Source: a bacterium
Lineage (GTDB): Bacteria > Bacillota > Clostridia > Christensenellales > Aristaeellaceae
Assembly: GCA_004563405.1 (NCBI GenBank)
Contig: SFTH01000008.1
Location: 22,487 to 86,486 of the forward strand
DNA length: 64,000 bases
Reading direction: 5' to 3'
The notes under the pieces were generated by a model. The model did no database searches. It worked only from the letters and a program-made list of their open reading frames with translations, and had not been told where the DNA came from. This document shows, piece by piece, positions 44,198 to 52,326 of this stretch. The position numbers and the translations under genes are program-made. How positions within the stretch are numbered: the stretch's first letter is position 1; the number at the start of each line of letters is the position of its first letter.

Positions 44198-45171
44198 GAT
44201 TGGGCTTTGACATCGGCGGCATGAGCATACGCGCATGCCTGCTGGACGACCAGAATATGCGCATCGTCGCGCAGAAGGCGGAACCTTTTCCCATCGGTCA
44301 GGGCGAGGATGCGCTCATCTCGCAATTGAAGCGCATGGCAGATGACATCTCCCTTCCGTTGGGGCTTTCGCCGGAAATGCACCGCTCCGTGGGCGTGGGC
44401 ATTCCCGGAACCGTGCACCGGGCGACGGGCGTGCTGCTGAGCGCCTGCAACCTGCACCTCAACGGCATGCCCATCGTGCAGCGCATGCGCAAGTGCTTCC
44501 CCAACGCCCATGTAGCGGTGGCCAACGACGCAGACGTGGCGGCGCTGGCGGAGTACTACGCGGGCGCGTTCCGCGGGTACGACAGCGGCCTGCTGATCAC
44601 CATCGGCACGGGCATCGGCAGCGGCATGATCGTCAACGGGCGGCTCTTTGACGGCGGCAAGGGGCTGGGCAGCGAGCTGGGCCACATCACCCTCCAGCAG
44701 GACGGGCCGATGTGCGCCTGCGGGAATCAGGGCTGCGCCGAGGCGCTGTGCTCCGCCACCTGGCTGGAGCGCCAGGGCCGGCACTGCGTGCTGGACTATC
44801 CCATGAGCCGCATCGCCACGCTGGCCCAGGGCAAGCCGGAAAACGTGCGCGCGAAGGACGTTGTCACGGCGGCCCGGGACGGCGACGGCGTGGCACGGCA
44901 GATCTTCGAGGAATACGTGAAGAACCTGTCGTCGCTGATCAGCACCTGCTGCTACATGATGAGCCCGCGCATCATCGGCCTGGGGGGCGGCGTCTCCAAC
45001 GCGGGAGACTTCCTCATCGCGCCCCTCACGGAGCGTGTGAAGCGGCGCGCGCGGCTCTACGTTCCCGAAAAGATCGTCGCGGCCTCCCTGGGCGACGCGG
45101 CCGGCATGATCGGCGCCGCGATGCTGCCCGACATGGAGCAGCGCGAGAACCTTCAGGATCGCTGCGGATAA
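44191..45171 (+). CDS. ROK-family sugar kinase
   Basis: 326 aa. ATP-site DIGGMSIRA at the N terminus, NDADVAALAEYYAG with the catalytic Asp, ITIGTGIGSGMIV, and the ROK zinc motif GHITLQQDGPMCACGNQGCAE (His and three Cys). No N-terminal HTH, so a kinase not a repressor. Starts at GTG 44191 with AGGAGG upstream. Together with NagA it points to an N-acetyl-hexosamine or related sugar among the substrates. Confidence 0.92.
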   Translation: MLRLGFDIGGMSIRACLLDDQNMRIVAQKAEPFPIGQGEDALISQLKRMADDISLPLGLSPEMHRSVGVGIPGTVHRATGVLLSACNLHLNGMPIVQRMRKCFPNAHVAVANDADVAALAEYYAGAFRGYDSGLLITIGTGIGSGMIVNGRLFDGGKGLGSELGHITLQQDGPMCACGNQGCAEALCSATWLERQGRHCVLDYPMSRIATLAQGKPENVRAKDVVTAARDGDGVARQIFEEYVKNLSSLISTCCYMMSPRIIGLGGGVSNAGDFLIAPLTERVKRRARLYVPEKIVAASLGDAAGMIGAAMLPDMEQRENLQDRCG

Positions 45172-45192
45172 AACACAGGAGGACGAAAACGA

Positions 45193-45747
45193 ATGAAAGT
45201 ACTGTGGGAAATGTTTGCCACATTCTTCAAAATCGGCATCTGCACCTTCGGCGGAGGCTACGCCATGCTGCCGATGCTGGAGCGGGAGATCGTCAAGGGG
45301 CACGGCTGGGCGACGATGGACGAACTGCTGGACTACTTCGCCATCGGCCAGTGCACGCCGGGCATCATCGCCGTGAACACCGCGACCTTCGTGGGCTACA
45401 AGCGCAAGGGCTGCGCCGGCGGTATCGCGGCCACGCTGGGGGTCATCGCCCCCTCCATTCTGATCATTACCGCGATTGCCGCCCTTCTGTCCAATTTCAT
45501 GGAATATGAAATCGTGGGCCACGCCTTCGCCGGCATCCGGATCGCTGTGTGCGCCATGATCCTCAAGACCATCCTGAAGCTGGGGAAATCCGCGGTCAAG
45601 AAGTGGTGGCACATTCTGCTGGCGGTCTGCGCCTTTGCGGCCGCCGCCCTCGTGAAGATCAATACCATCGTCATCGTCGCCGCGACCATCTGCGGCGGCG
45701 CGGCGTACTTCTTCCTCTCCGGACGGAAGGGAGGCGAAAAATCATGA
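45193..45747 (+). CDS. ChrA-type transporter, first half
   Basis: 184-aa membrane protein of the chromate-ion transporter family (short-chain type). Motifs GICTFGGGYAMLP near the N terminus and FAIGQCTPGIIAVNTATFVGYK. Paired with the homologous gene that follows (overlap 4 bp); the two form the functional unit. Chromate is unlikely to be the physiological substrate in a sugar locus; an anionic sugar product or organic acid export is possible. Confidence 0.9.
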   Translation: MKVLWEMFATFFKIGICTFGGGYAMLPMLEREIVKGHGWATMDELLDYFAIGQCTPGIIAVNTATFVGYKRKGCAGGIAATLGVIAPSILIITAIAALLSNFMEYEIVGHAFAGIRIAVCAMILKTILKLGKSAVKKWWHILLAVCAFAAAALVKINTIVIVAATICGGAAYFFLSGRKGGEKS

Positions 45748-46298
45748 CGATACTCATTCTGTGCGTTGAATTCTTCCTCACCGGCCTCTTCGCCATCGGC
45801 GGCGGCCTGGCGACGCTCCCGTTCCTGACCCAGATGGGCCTGCGCCACCCGGAGTGGTTCACGCAGGAGATGCTGGTCAACATGGTCGCCATCTCGGAGT
45901 CCACGCCGGGTCCGATCGGCGTGAACATGGCCACCTATGTGGGCTACACGGTCGCCGGTGTGCCCGGAGCCGTCCTCGCGACGCTCTCGCTGGTTCTGCC
46001 GTCCCTGATCATCATCATGATCATCGCGCGGCTTCTGGAGCGGTACCGCAACAATCCGCTGGTGGACACCGTCTTCGGCACCCTGCGGCCGGTCGTGGTG
46101 GGCCTGATCGCGTCCGCCGCCTTCACCATCCTGAAGCTGGTGCTGGTGCCGTCCGCGGGCGCGGGCTTCGCCTGGCTGAACCTGGTTCTGCTGGTCGCGC
46201 TCTTCGCCCTGACCCAGCTCAAGCCCACCAGGAACCTCCACCCCATCCTCTTCATCCTCATTGGCGCGGTTCTGGGCATCGCGCTGAACCTGAACTGA
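45744..46298 (+). CDS. ChrA-type transporter, second half
   Basis: 184-aa partner of the preceding gene with the same motif set (LFAIGGGLATLPFL, AISESTPGPIGVNMATYVGY). Last gene of the catabolic locus; a terminator follows 22 bp later. Confidence 0.9.
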   Translation: MTILILCVEFFLTGLFAIGGGLATLPFLTQMGLRHPEWFTQEMLVNMVAISESTPGPIGVNMATYVGYTVAGVPGAVLATLSLVLPSLIIIMIIARLLERYRNNPLVDTVFGTLRPVVVGLIASAAFTILKLVLVPSAGAGFAWLNLVLLVALFALTQLKPTRNLHPILFILIGAVLGIALNLN

Positions 46299-46319
46299 GC
46301 CGTTGGACGGTGGAACAGA

Positions 46320-46349
46320 GCCCCCGGACGCATCGCGTCCGGGGGCTTT
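46320..46349 (+). terminator. Terminator of the catabolic locus
   Basis: 11-bp GCCCCCGGACG/CGTCCGGGGGC stem (46320-46330 with 46336-46346), loop of five, then TTTG. Confidence 0.8.
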
Positions 46350-46446
46350 GCGCGCCGGGGGAGCGCATTGAAAACGGAACGGACAGCCGGACGCGCGTCC
46401 GGCGGCCCGTTCCACGGCAGGCGCGTCCCCACAGCCGCGCCTGCCC

Positions 46447-47742
46447 CTATCCGCCGTAGCCCATGAAGGCCCTCGGCAAAAAGAGCACCACGTCGGGCAC
46501 ATAGGTGATGATCGCCAGCACGACGAGCATCACCGCCAGCGGCGGGAGCGTCTCCCGGATCACGTCCTTGAGGGGCGTCCCGCTGATGCCGGAGGTGATG
46601 AACAGCAGCATGCCGAAGGGCGGCGTGCACAGGCCAATCATCATGTTGAAGATGCACACCAGGCCGAAGTGGAGAAGATCCACGCCCAGCGCGGTGGCGA
46701 TGGGGATCATCAGCGGCACGAACACCGACTGAATCACCGACGTGTCGATGAACATGCCCAGAATCAGAATCGCCACGTTCACGATCAGCAGGAAGGTGTA
46801 GGGGTTCTCCGTCATGCCGGTGATCAGGTTGGCGATGGTCGCGGAAACCTGCTCCCGGGCGGCGATGTAATTGATGCACGCCGCGGCGCCGATCATCAGC
46901 GAGCAGGTGCCCACGCCCTTGACGGTGTCCACGAGGATCTGCCGGAGCTCCTTCCAGCCCAGCACGCGGTAGATCGCCACGGAGACCAGCAGCGCGTAGA
47001 AGCCCGCCACGGCTCCGGCCTCGGTGGGCGTCATCACGCCGGAATAGATGCCGGCCAGCAGCACCACCGGCGTCAGCAGCGCCGGAATGGCGGAGATTGT
47101 GGAGGCGATGAAGCGCCTGACGCCCATGCGCTCGGAGGTGGGATAGTTGCGCCTGTGGGCTACCACCGCCACATAGCACATCAGCGCCACCGTGAGCAGC
47201 ACGGCCGGAATCATGCCGCCAAGAAACAGCGCGCCCACGGAACAGCCCGAGTACATGGCGTAGATGACCATGGGAATCGACGGCGGAAAGGTGGGCCCCA
47301 GCACGGCGGAGGACGCGGTCATGGCACAGGAGAAGCCGGGATCGTAGCCCTCGTTGTTCATGGCCTCGATCTCCATCTTGCCCAGGCCGGAGGCGTCCGC
47401 GATGGCGGATCCGGTCATTCCGGCAAAGATCAGCGAGCCCAGGATGTTCACATGGCCCAGGCCGCCCTTGAAGCGGCCCACCAGGCCCAGGGCGAAATTG
47501 TAGATCTTCTCCGTCACCTTGCCGGAGTTCATCACGTTCGCCGCGAAGATGAACAGCGGCACGGCGATGATGGTGTAGTTGGTGTAGAAGGTCTTGAGCG
47601 TCTGCTGGCCGACCATCTTGATGGGCTCGCCGGCGACGATGAAATAGAACATGCAGGCGCACATCAATCCGTGGGGGATGGGCATGCGCAGCACGAAGAT
47701 CAGCACAAAGACGATCAGAAACGCAATCAGCGGCCAGCTCAC
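46447..47742 (-). CDS. dctM: TRAP transporter large permease (DctM)
   Basis: 431 aa with about 12 hydrophobic segments. Couples uptake of a carboxylate to Na+ flow. Motifs: FAANVMNSGKVTEKIYNFA, GLGHVNILGSLIFAGMTGSAIAD, GMFIDTSVIQSVFVPLMIPI and TPPFGMLLFI. Overlaps dctQ by 4 bp. Last gene of a minus-strand operon that starts with an aldolase. Confidence 0.96.
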   Translation of the reverse strand: MSWPLIAFLIVFVLIFVLRMPIPHGLMCACMFYFIVAGEPIKMVGQQTLKTFYTNYTIIAVPLFIFAANVMNSGKVTEKIYNFALGLVGRFKGGLGHVNILGSLIFAGMTGSAIADASGLGKMEIEAMNNEGYDPGFSCAMTASSAVLGPTFPPSIPMVIYAMYSGCSVGALFLGGMIPAVLLTVALMCYVAVVAHRRNYPTSERMGVRRFIASTISAIPALLTPVVLLAGIYSGVMTPTEAGAVAGFYALLVSVAIYRVLGWKELRQILVDTVKGVGTCSLMIGAAACINYIAAREQVSATIANLITGMTENPYTFLLIVNVAILILGMFIDTSVIQSVFVPLMIPIATALGVDLLHFGLVCIFNMMIGLCTPPFGMLLFITSGISGTPLKDVIRETLPPLAVMLVVLAIITYVPDVVLFLPRAFMGYGG

Positions 47743-48317
47743 AGCATCTTCACCCCCTCCTCGACGTTTTCGAGCGCCTGCTCCACCTCGTTCCTGTTCT
47801 CGCGGCGATAGGTCCGGATCTCCTCGGGCGTCGCCAGCCCCGTGAACACCCTAAAGTCCAGCGCGATGTCCCGCAGCATGTACAGTATCGTAAAGGCCAG
47901 GAAGGGAATGTACGGCGCATAGACGATGTTCAGACCGATTTTGAGCACGCTGGTCTTCTGGCGGCCCATAAAGGCCACGAACTCCACACTGGGCAGCAGC
48001 GACCAGGCGAACGCCACCGCGATCAGCAGGCTCCCCAGGAAGGTGCAGAACGCCTCCCAGCGCAGGGACATCTTGTCCGTGATCAGCGTAAAGACCACAT
48101 GGGCGCGCTCGCGCTGGGCCAGGCACGCGCCCAGAACCACCAGCCACAGATAGCAGGAAACCGTCACCTCATAGGCCCAGGCCAGCGGCGCGCGCAGGAC
48201 GTAGCGCGAGAAGATCTGCGCAATGAATACGAGAAACATGATGCAAAAACTGACGACAGGTATGTAAATCTCTACGACGTCGCGCACGACGTCCCGGGTC
48301 TTCATCAGGGTCTTCAT
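47739..48317 (-). CDS. dctQ: TRAP transporter small permease (DctQ)
   Basis: 192 aa, four hydrophobic segments, with the family core FSRYVLRAPLAWAYEVTV and LGACLAQRERAHVVF. Pairs with the large permease downstream. The C-terminal tail (about 25 residues, acidic) is cytoplasmic. Confidence 0.93.
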   Translation of the reverse strand: MKTLMKTRDVVRDVVEIYIPVVSFCIMFLVFIAQIFSRYVLRAPLAWAYEVTVSCYLWLVVLGACLAQRERAHVVFTLITDKMSLRWEAFCTFLGSLLIAVAFAWSLLPSVEFVAFMGRQKTSVLKIGLNIVYAPYIPFLAFTILYMLRDIALDFRVFTGLATPEEIRTYRRENRNEVEQALENVEEGVKML

Positions 48318-48397
48318 CCGTCATCCCTCCGGAATGGCGCGGGGCCGCCGCAGGGGCGGCTCCCGCAGGTATCGGTTCGGCAAATGCGCGCCCGCGC

Positions 48398-49393
48398 TCA
48401 GCCCATGGCCCGGATCTGCTCCAGCAGATCGAGATCCCAGTCGGCGGAGGTGGGGCTTGCGAGGTAGTAATCGGTGACGTGCGCGGCGAAGGCGTCCAGA
48501 TCCGCCTCGTACACATGCAGGCCCTGGCTCTTGAAGAACTCCACCAGCTCCGCCTCCCGCGCCAGGTTCGTCTCGTCGCAGTACTTTCTTCCGGCCTCCA
48601 CGCCCTCCAGAATGATTCTCTGCTGCGCCTCCGTCAGGCCGTTCCAGAATTCCAGATTGATCGCCGGCCACACGGAGTCCACCAGGTGGTTGGTGATCGT
48701 GATGGAGGACTGCACCTCATAGAACTTTGCGCTCTCCACCGTGGGCAGCGGGTTGTCCTGGCCGTCCACGACGCCCGTCTGCAGCGCCAGATACAATTCC
48801 GAGAACGAAATCGGCGTGGGATTCGCGCCCAGCGCCCGGCCCAGCTCCAGCCAGGCGTCGGAATTGGGCATGCGCAGGTTCACGCCATTCAGATCCTCCG
48901 GCGTCCGTATGGCCCGGTCCTCGGAGAGGGAAATCTGCCGGGAGCCCAGATACCACGCGCCCAGCGGCAGCACGCCCTGCTCCTCGCCGATGCGCGCGAA
49001 GGCGGACTTTCCGATCTCACCGTTGAGCACCGCCGTCATGTGGTCGTAGCTCTTGAAGGTGTAGCCCGCCGCGAACATGCCCACCCAGGGCGAGAGCGTG
49101 GTCAGCCAGCTGGCAGACACCAGCGACATCTGCGCGTCGTTGCCCGCCACGGCCACGACCTCCTCCTCCTGGGTAAAGAGCACCGCGTCCGTGTAGACCT
49201 CCACGTCGATGTTGCCGCCGGACGCCTCCTCCACATACCTTTCAAACTCCATCATCGCCTTCGCGTGGGTGTCCGTGGATACGGCCGTCAGGGTCACGAC
49301 GATCTTCACCGGCGCGCCGAGGTCCTCGGCCAGCGCGCCCGAGAGGGAAAGGCTCAACAGCAGAGCCAGCACCAGAGCAAGTATTTTCTTCAT
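48398..49393 (-). CDS. dctP: TRAP transporter substrate-binding protein (DctP)
   Basis: 331-aa exported protein; signal peptide MKKILALVLALLLSLSLSGA...ALA, cleavage about residue 22, no lipobox. The carboxylate-binding Arg lies in VNLRMPNSDAWLELGRALG and the family segment SFSELYLALQTGVVDGQDNP follows. Neighbour aldolase points to a sugar acid (for example a 2-keto-3-deoxy or aldaric acid) as ligand. Confidence 0.95.
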   Translation of the reverse strand: MKKILALVLALLLSLSLSGALAEDLGAPVKIVVTLTAVSTDTHAKAMMEFERYVEEASGGNIDVEVYTDAVLFTQEEEVVAVAGNDAQMSLVSASWLTTLSPWVGMFAAGYTFKSYDHMTAVLNGEIGKSAFARIGEEQGVLPLGAWYLGSRQISLSEDRAIRTPEDLNGVNLRMPNSDAWLELGRALGANPTPISFSELYLALQTGVVDGQDNPLPTVESAKFYEVQSSITITNHLVDSVWPAINLEFWNGLTEAQQRIILEGVEAGRKYCDETNLAREAELVEFFKSQGLHVYEADLDAFAAHVTDYYLASPTSADWDLDLLEQIRAMG

Positions 49394-49471
49394 TTGCTTC
49401 TCCTCCTTGTTCGATTTCTCCAGCGGAAGCCCCCCGCCTCCGCACAGATTCGTTCATCCGGCGCGCCCCGA

Positions 49472-50284
49472 TCAGCGCGTCCAGCCGCTCTCGCGCAGGA
49501 AGTCAAAGGTGGCGCGGCAGCCCAGATCCATGTAGGCGAGGTCGTCCCCGCAGCCCACGAAGTTCGCCCCGCGCGCGAGCCACTCCCGGATCGACGTCCG
49601 GTCCCCGGCGCTCAGCGACACGCCGAAGGGCACGCCCGCCGCCCGGCAGCTCCGGGCAAAGCGGTCGTACACCGCGAGCATCTCGGGGTTGCGCGTATCG
49701 CACAGGTGCCCGTAGGACGCCGACAGGTCGCAGGGGCCGCAGACCAGCAGGTCCACGCCCTCCACTCCGAGGATCTCCTCCAGGTTTTCCATGGCGTCCC
49801 GATGCTCGATCTGAAGGATTCTGAGCAGCGCCCGCTCGCATCCCTCCACATACGCCCCGCTCTCCATCGCCCCGTAGCGGTTTGCGCGCCGCGGCCCGAA
49901 GCCCCGCACGCCCTGGGGTGGATAGGTGCAGCTGCGCACCGCCGCGCGCGCCTCCTCCGCCGTGCACACCATCGGCAGTATGATTCCGTCCGGCCCCATC
50001 TCCAGCACCGGCTTAATGCGCACCGGATCGTTCCAGGCCACCCGCACCAGGGACGCCGTCCCCGCCGACGCGCACGCCATGATGTGCCCCAGCACCGTGT
50101 TCAGATCGAACGCCGAGTGCTCCGCGTCAATCCACACCGCGTCGAAGCCGTGGTAGCCCAGCAGCTCCGAAATTTCCGGATCCGTAAAGAAGACGTGCCC
50201 TCCGATCACCGTCTCCCCCGCGCGGAGTCTGGCGCGAAGCCGCTCCGCCCGCGTCTGCTCCCTCTCCCTCGGACCGCCGTTCAT
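49472..50284 (-). CDS. HpcH/HpaI-family aldolase
   Basis: Class II, metal-dependent pyruvate aldolase (GarL/HpaI type), 270 aa. Visible: HVFFTDPEISELLGYHGFDAVWIDAEH (the Asp-Ala-Glu-His end), VRVAWNDPVRIKPVLEMGPDGIILPMV, the Arg-rich GVRGFGPRRANRYG loop and the metal Glu in LRILQIEHRDA. Start at 50282-50284 with GAGGGGGG-type site upstream. Cleaves 2-keto-3-deoxy sugar acids to pyruvate and an aldehyde; works with the TRAP genes of the same operon. Confidence 0.93.
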   Translation of the reverse strand: MNGGPREREQTRAERLRARLRAGETVIGGHVFFTDPEISELLGYHGFDAVWIDAEHSAFDLNTVLGHIMACASAGTASLVRVAWNDPVRIKPVLEMGPDGIILPMVCTAEEARAAVRSCTYPPQGVRGFGPRRANRYGAMESGAYVEGCERALLRILQIEHRDAMENLEEILGVEGVDLLVCGPCDLSASYGHLCDTRNPEMLAVYDRFARSCRAAGVPFGVSLSAGDRTSIREWLARGANFVGCGDDLAYMDLGCRATFDFLRESGWTR

Positions 50285-50510
50285 GTAAGCGCACCCCCCT
50301 CGTCCCATTTTTGCAATCTTCGTGATCATTATATGAACACATTCCGCAATAATCATCCATATCGCACAATTCTTAGCAGCATATTAGCAGCGCTTTGCAC
50401 ATATATCAGGTGATTGAGCAGTCAGCGCCGTCCGACCGTACCCACAGCGGCCGTCCCTCAAGCATATGCGCGCCCCTCCATCCGCCATCCAAAGGCGCCC
50501 GGAAGGGCAA
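50285..50510. promoter_or_regulatory. Promoter region of the TRAP/aldolase operon with an 11-bp direct repeat
   Basis: On the minus strand TATAAT is at 50328-50333 without a good -35. Upstream of it TTAGCAGC occurs twice on + (50373-50380 and 50384-50391), one helical turn apart, a possible activator site. Confidence 0.4.
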
Positions 50511-50545
50511 AAAAAGAGCCGCCCGATGCGGCAGCCCTCTCCGTG
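50511..50545 (-). terminator. Terminator of the oadB-oadG unit
   Basis: Minus strand GCCGC/GCGGC hairpin extended by GAG/TC with a bulge, followed by a run of seven T. Confidence 0.6.
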
Positions 50546-50558
50546 AAACGCAGACCCC

Positions 50559-50756
50559 TTACGGACCGGCGCGGTCTCCGTCCTTCGTCCGGGCATCCGC
50601 GCCGTCCGGCGCTCCCCGCTTTCCGGTCCGTCGCGCTCCGCCGCCCAGCTGGTTCAGAAGGAGCATCGAGAAAATGATCACCAGCGTCACCGCAAATACG
50701 CCCGCCATGCCCTTCGCCATGACCGGCAGCGTTTCAAGCATCCGATTTATGTTCAT
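50559..50756 (-). CDS. Na+-pump decarboxylase gamma-type subunit (OadG-like)
   Basis: A 65-aa protein with one hydrophobic segment (residues 16-37) and a charged, low-complexity tail. Layout and position right after the beta subunit fit OadG/GcdC-type small subunits, which hold the complex together; the sequence itself is too short for a firm call. The start at 50754-50756 is set by GGAGGG eight bases upstream. Confidence 0.65.
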   Translation of the reverse strand: MNINRMLETLPVMAKGMAGVFAVTLVIIFSMLLLNQLGGGARRTGKRGAPDGADARTKDGDRAGP

Positions 50757-50770
50757 GTACATTCCCTCCG

Positions 50771-51898
50771 TCAACCCAGCAGGTTCAGGATCAGACCGCC
50801 CGCGATCACGGACGCAATCTGTCCGGAGACATTCACGCCCACGGCGTGCATCAGCAGAAAGTTCTGGTTGTCCTCCTGAAGTCCCATTTTGTGCACCACC
50901 CGGGCGGACATGGGAAAGGCAGAGATCCCCGCCGCGCCGATCATGGGGTTGATTCTGCGCCCCTCCGGCAGGAAGAGATTGATGAGCTTGGCAAAGATCA
51001 CGCCGCCCGCCGTGTCGAAGATGAACGCCACCAGCCCCAGCGCGAGGATCATCAGCGTCTCGCGGGTGAGAAAGAGCTGCGCCTGCATCCGGGTGGAGAT
51101 GGTGAGGCCCAGCAGCAGCGTGACCCCGTTGGCCAGCACCTTCTGCGCCGCCTCGGACAGCGCGTCCAGCACGCCGCACTCCCGGAGGAGATTTCCGAAC
51201 ATCAGAAAGCCGATCAGCGCCACGCTGCGGGGCGAGACGAGGCCGGTGATGGCGGTGATGACGATGGGAAAGAGGATGCGCGCCGTCCGGGAGACCTCCC
51301 GCTGGGCGTAGGGCATGCGGATGCTGCGCTCGCGCCTGCTCGTCAGCGCCCGGATGACCGGCGGCTGAACCAGCGGCACCAGCGCCATGTAGGAGTATGC
51401 GGCCACCATGATCGCGCCCATGTAGTTCGACTGGAAGTAATTGGCCACGAAGATCGACGTGGGCCCGTCCGCCGCGCCGATGATGGCGATGGACGCTGCG
51501 TCCCGGAGTTCAAAGCCCAGCAGCGCCGCCAGCGACAGCGTGAAGAAGATTCCGAACTGCGCCGCCGCACCGAAGATCATGAGCTTCGGGTTGGACAGGA
51601 GCGGGCCGAAGTCGATCATCGCGCCGATGCCGATGAACAGCAGCAACGGAAACAGCTCGTTGGCGATGCCCGCGCCAAACAGCGTGTCCAGAATTCCGCT
51701 CTCCACCGCGCCGCCGTAGACCTGATCCACCGCGCCGGACATCGGCAGGTTCACCAATATCGCCCCGAAGCCCATGGGCAGAAGCAGCGCGGGCTCCATG
51801 TTCCGCCGGATGGCCAGGTAGATCAGCAGCGCGCCGATCGCCCACATGACCACCTGCGGCACCGTGAGGTTGCCCAGGTTTGAAAAAAGTTCCAGCAT
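50771..51898 (-). CDS. oadB: Na+-translocating decarboxylase beta subunit (OadB/GcdB)
   Basis: Membrane subunit of biotin-dependent decarboxylases that pump Na+ while decarboxylating oxaloacetate, methylmalonyl-CoA or glutaconyl-CoA. 375 aa. Hallmark segments: SIAIIGAADGPTSIFVANYF with the essential Asp, and RINPMIGAAGISAFPMSARV with the essential Ser/Arg region. No alpha (carboxyltransferase) or biotin protein is next to it, so the catalytic part must be elsewhere. It sits behind a yybP-ykoY-type riboswitch. Confidence 0.95.
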   Translation of the reverse strand: MLELFSNLGNLTVPQVVMWAIGALLIYLAIRRNMEPALLLPMGFGAILVNLPMSGAVDQVYGGAVESGILDTLFGAGIANELFPLLLFIGIGAMIDFGPLLSNPKLMIFGAAAQFGIFFTLSLAALLGFELRDAASIAIIGAADGPTSIFVANYFQSNYMGAIMVAAYSYMALVPLVQPPVIRALTSRRERSIRMPYAQREVSRTARILFPIVITAITGLVSPRSVALIGFLMFGNLLRECGVLDALSEAAQKVLANGVTLLLGLTISTRMQAQLFLTRETLMILALGLVAFIFDTAGGVIFAKLINLFLPEGRRINPMIGAAGISAFPMSARVVHKMGLQEDNQNFLLMHAVGVNVSGQIASVIAGGLILNLLG

Positions 51899-51913
51899 CT
51901 CAATCCCTCCCTG

Positions 51914-51970
51914 TAAAAATAAAAACGGCGAAACCTCTGCCGGGAAAACTCCCGGTAAAAGTCTCGCCGT
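51914..51970 (-). terminator. Riboswitch-associated terminator upstream of oadB
   Basis: Minus strand: stem CGGCGA/TCGCCG (51964-51969 with 51926-51931) enclosing an inner CCGGG/CCCGG hairpin (about 51940-51955) and followed by T5ATTTTT. The 3' strand of the riboswitch P1 helix (51956-51961) falls inside it, so aptamer and terminator exclude each other: ligand should turn expression on. Confidence 0.75.
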
Positions 51971-52050
51971 TTCATCCTGCCGCGGGCGGTGAAGGCCGCC
52001 GTACTGACGCAGCCAGGCGCGGAGTCCCCTCCGCCGACTACTCCCTCTTA
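51956..52050 (-). promoter_or_regulatory. yybP-ykoY-type (Mn2+) riboswitch in the oadB leader
   Basis: Minus strand begins TAAGAGGGAGTAG and ends GGCGAGACTTTTA; the ends pair (TAAGAG/CTTTTA) as P1. The first conserved loop GGGAGTAG and the second CGTCAGTACG, each closing a helical leg, match the class that binds Mn2+. A terminator follows. The assignment is by eye; a Na+-I (DUF1646) type RNA would be the alternative suggested by gene content. Confidence 0.75.
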
Positions 52051-52276
52051 CACCTCCATTCTATTCGCATCCGCCGCGCTTTGCAATGCCCGGAGGGAAA
52101 GCTGAGCACTTTCTTAGCGGCAACCGCCGGTCTTTTATCCGCCCTGGATCAGACCGAACCGCGCCCCCTCCGCGCGCCCCGCCGGACTGTTTTTCCCCCT
52201 CAAAGTCGCGCAGATCATCGAATTCAAAGGGGAGCGCGACCGCGCCCGCCCGGTGCCCCGCGCCCCTATTGCACAT
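52051..52276. other. Intergenic region, nothing recognised
   Basis: Between the riboswitch 5' end and the tyrS terminator; the promoter of the oadB leader should lie near 52060-52110 on the minus strand but I see no clear hexamers. The open frames here are short and without ribosome sites. Confidence 0.4.
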
Positions 52277-52311
52277 GCAAAAGCGGGCCCGGCTGTCTGC
52301 CGGGCCCGCTT
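52277..52311 (-). terminator. Terminator of the aminotransferase-tyrS unit
   Basis: 12-bp AAGCGGGCCCGG/CCGGGCCCGCTT stem (52281-52292 with 52300-52311), loop of seven; on the minus strand it is followed by TTGCAT. Confidence 0.75.
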
Positions 52312-52326
52312 GTACGCGTCGTCCTC

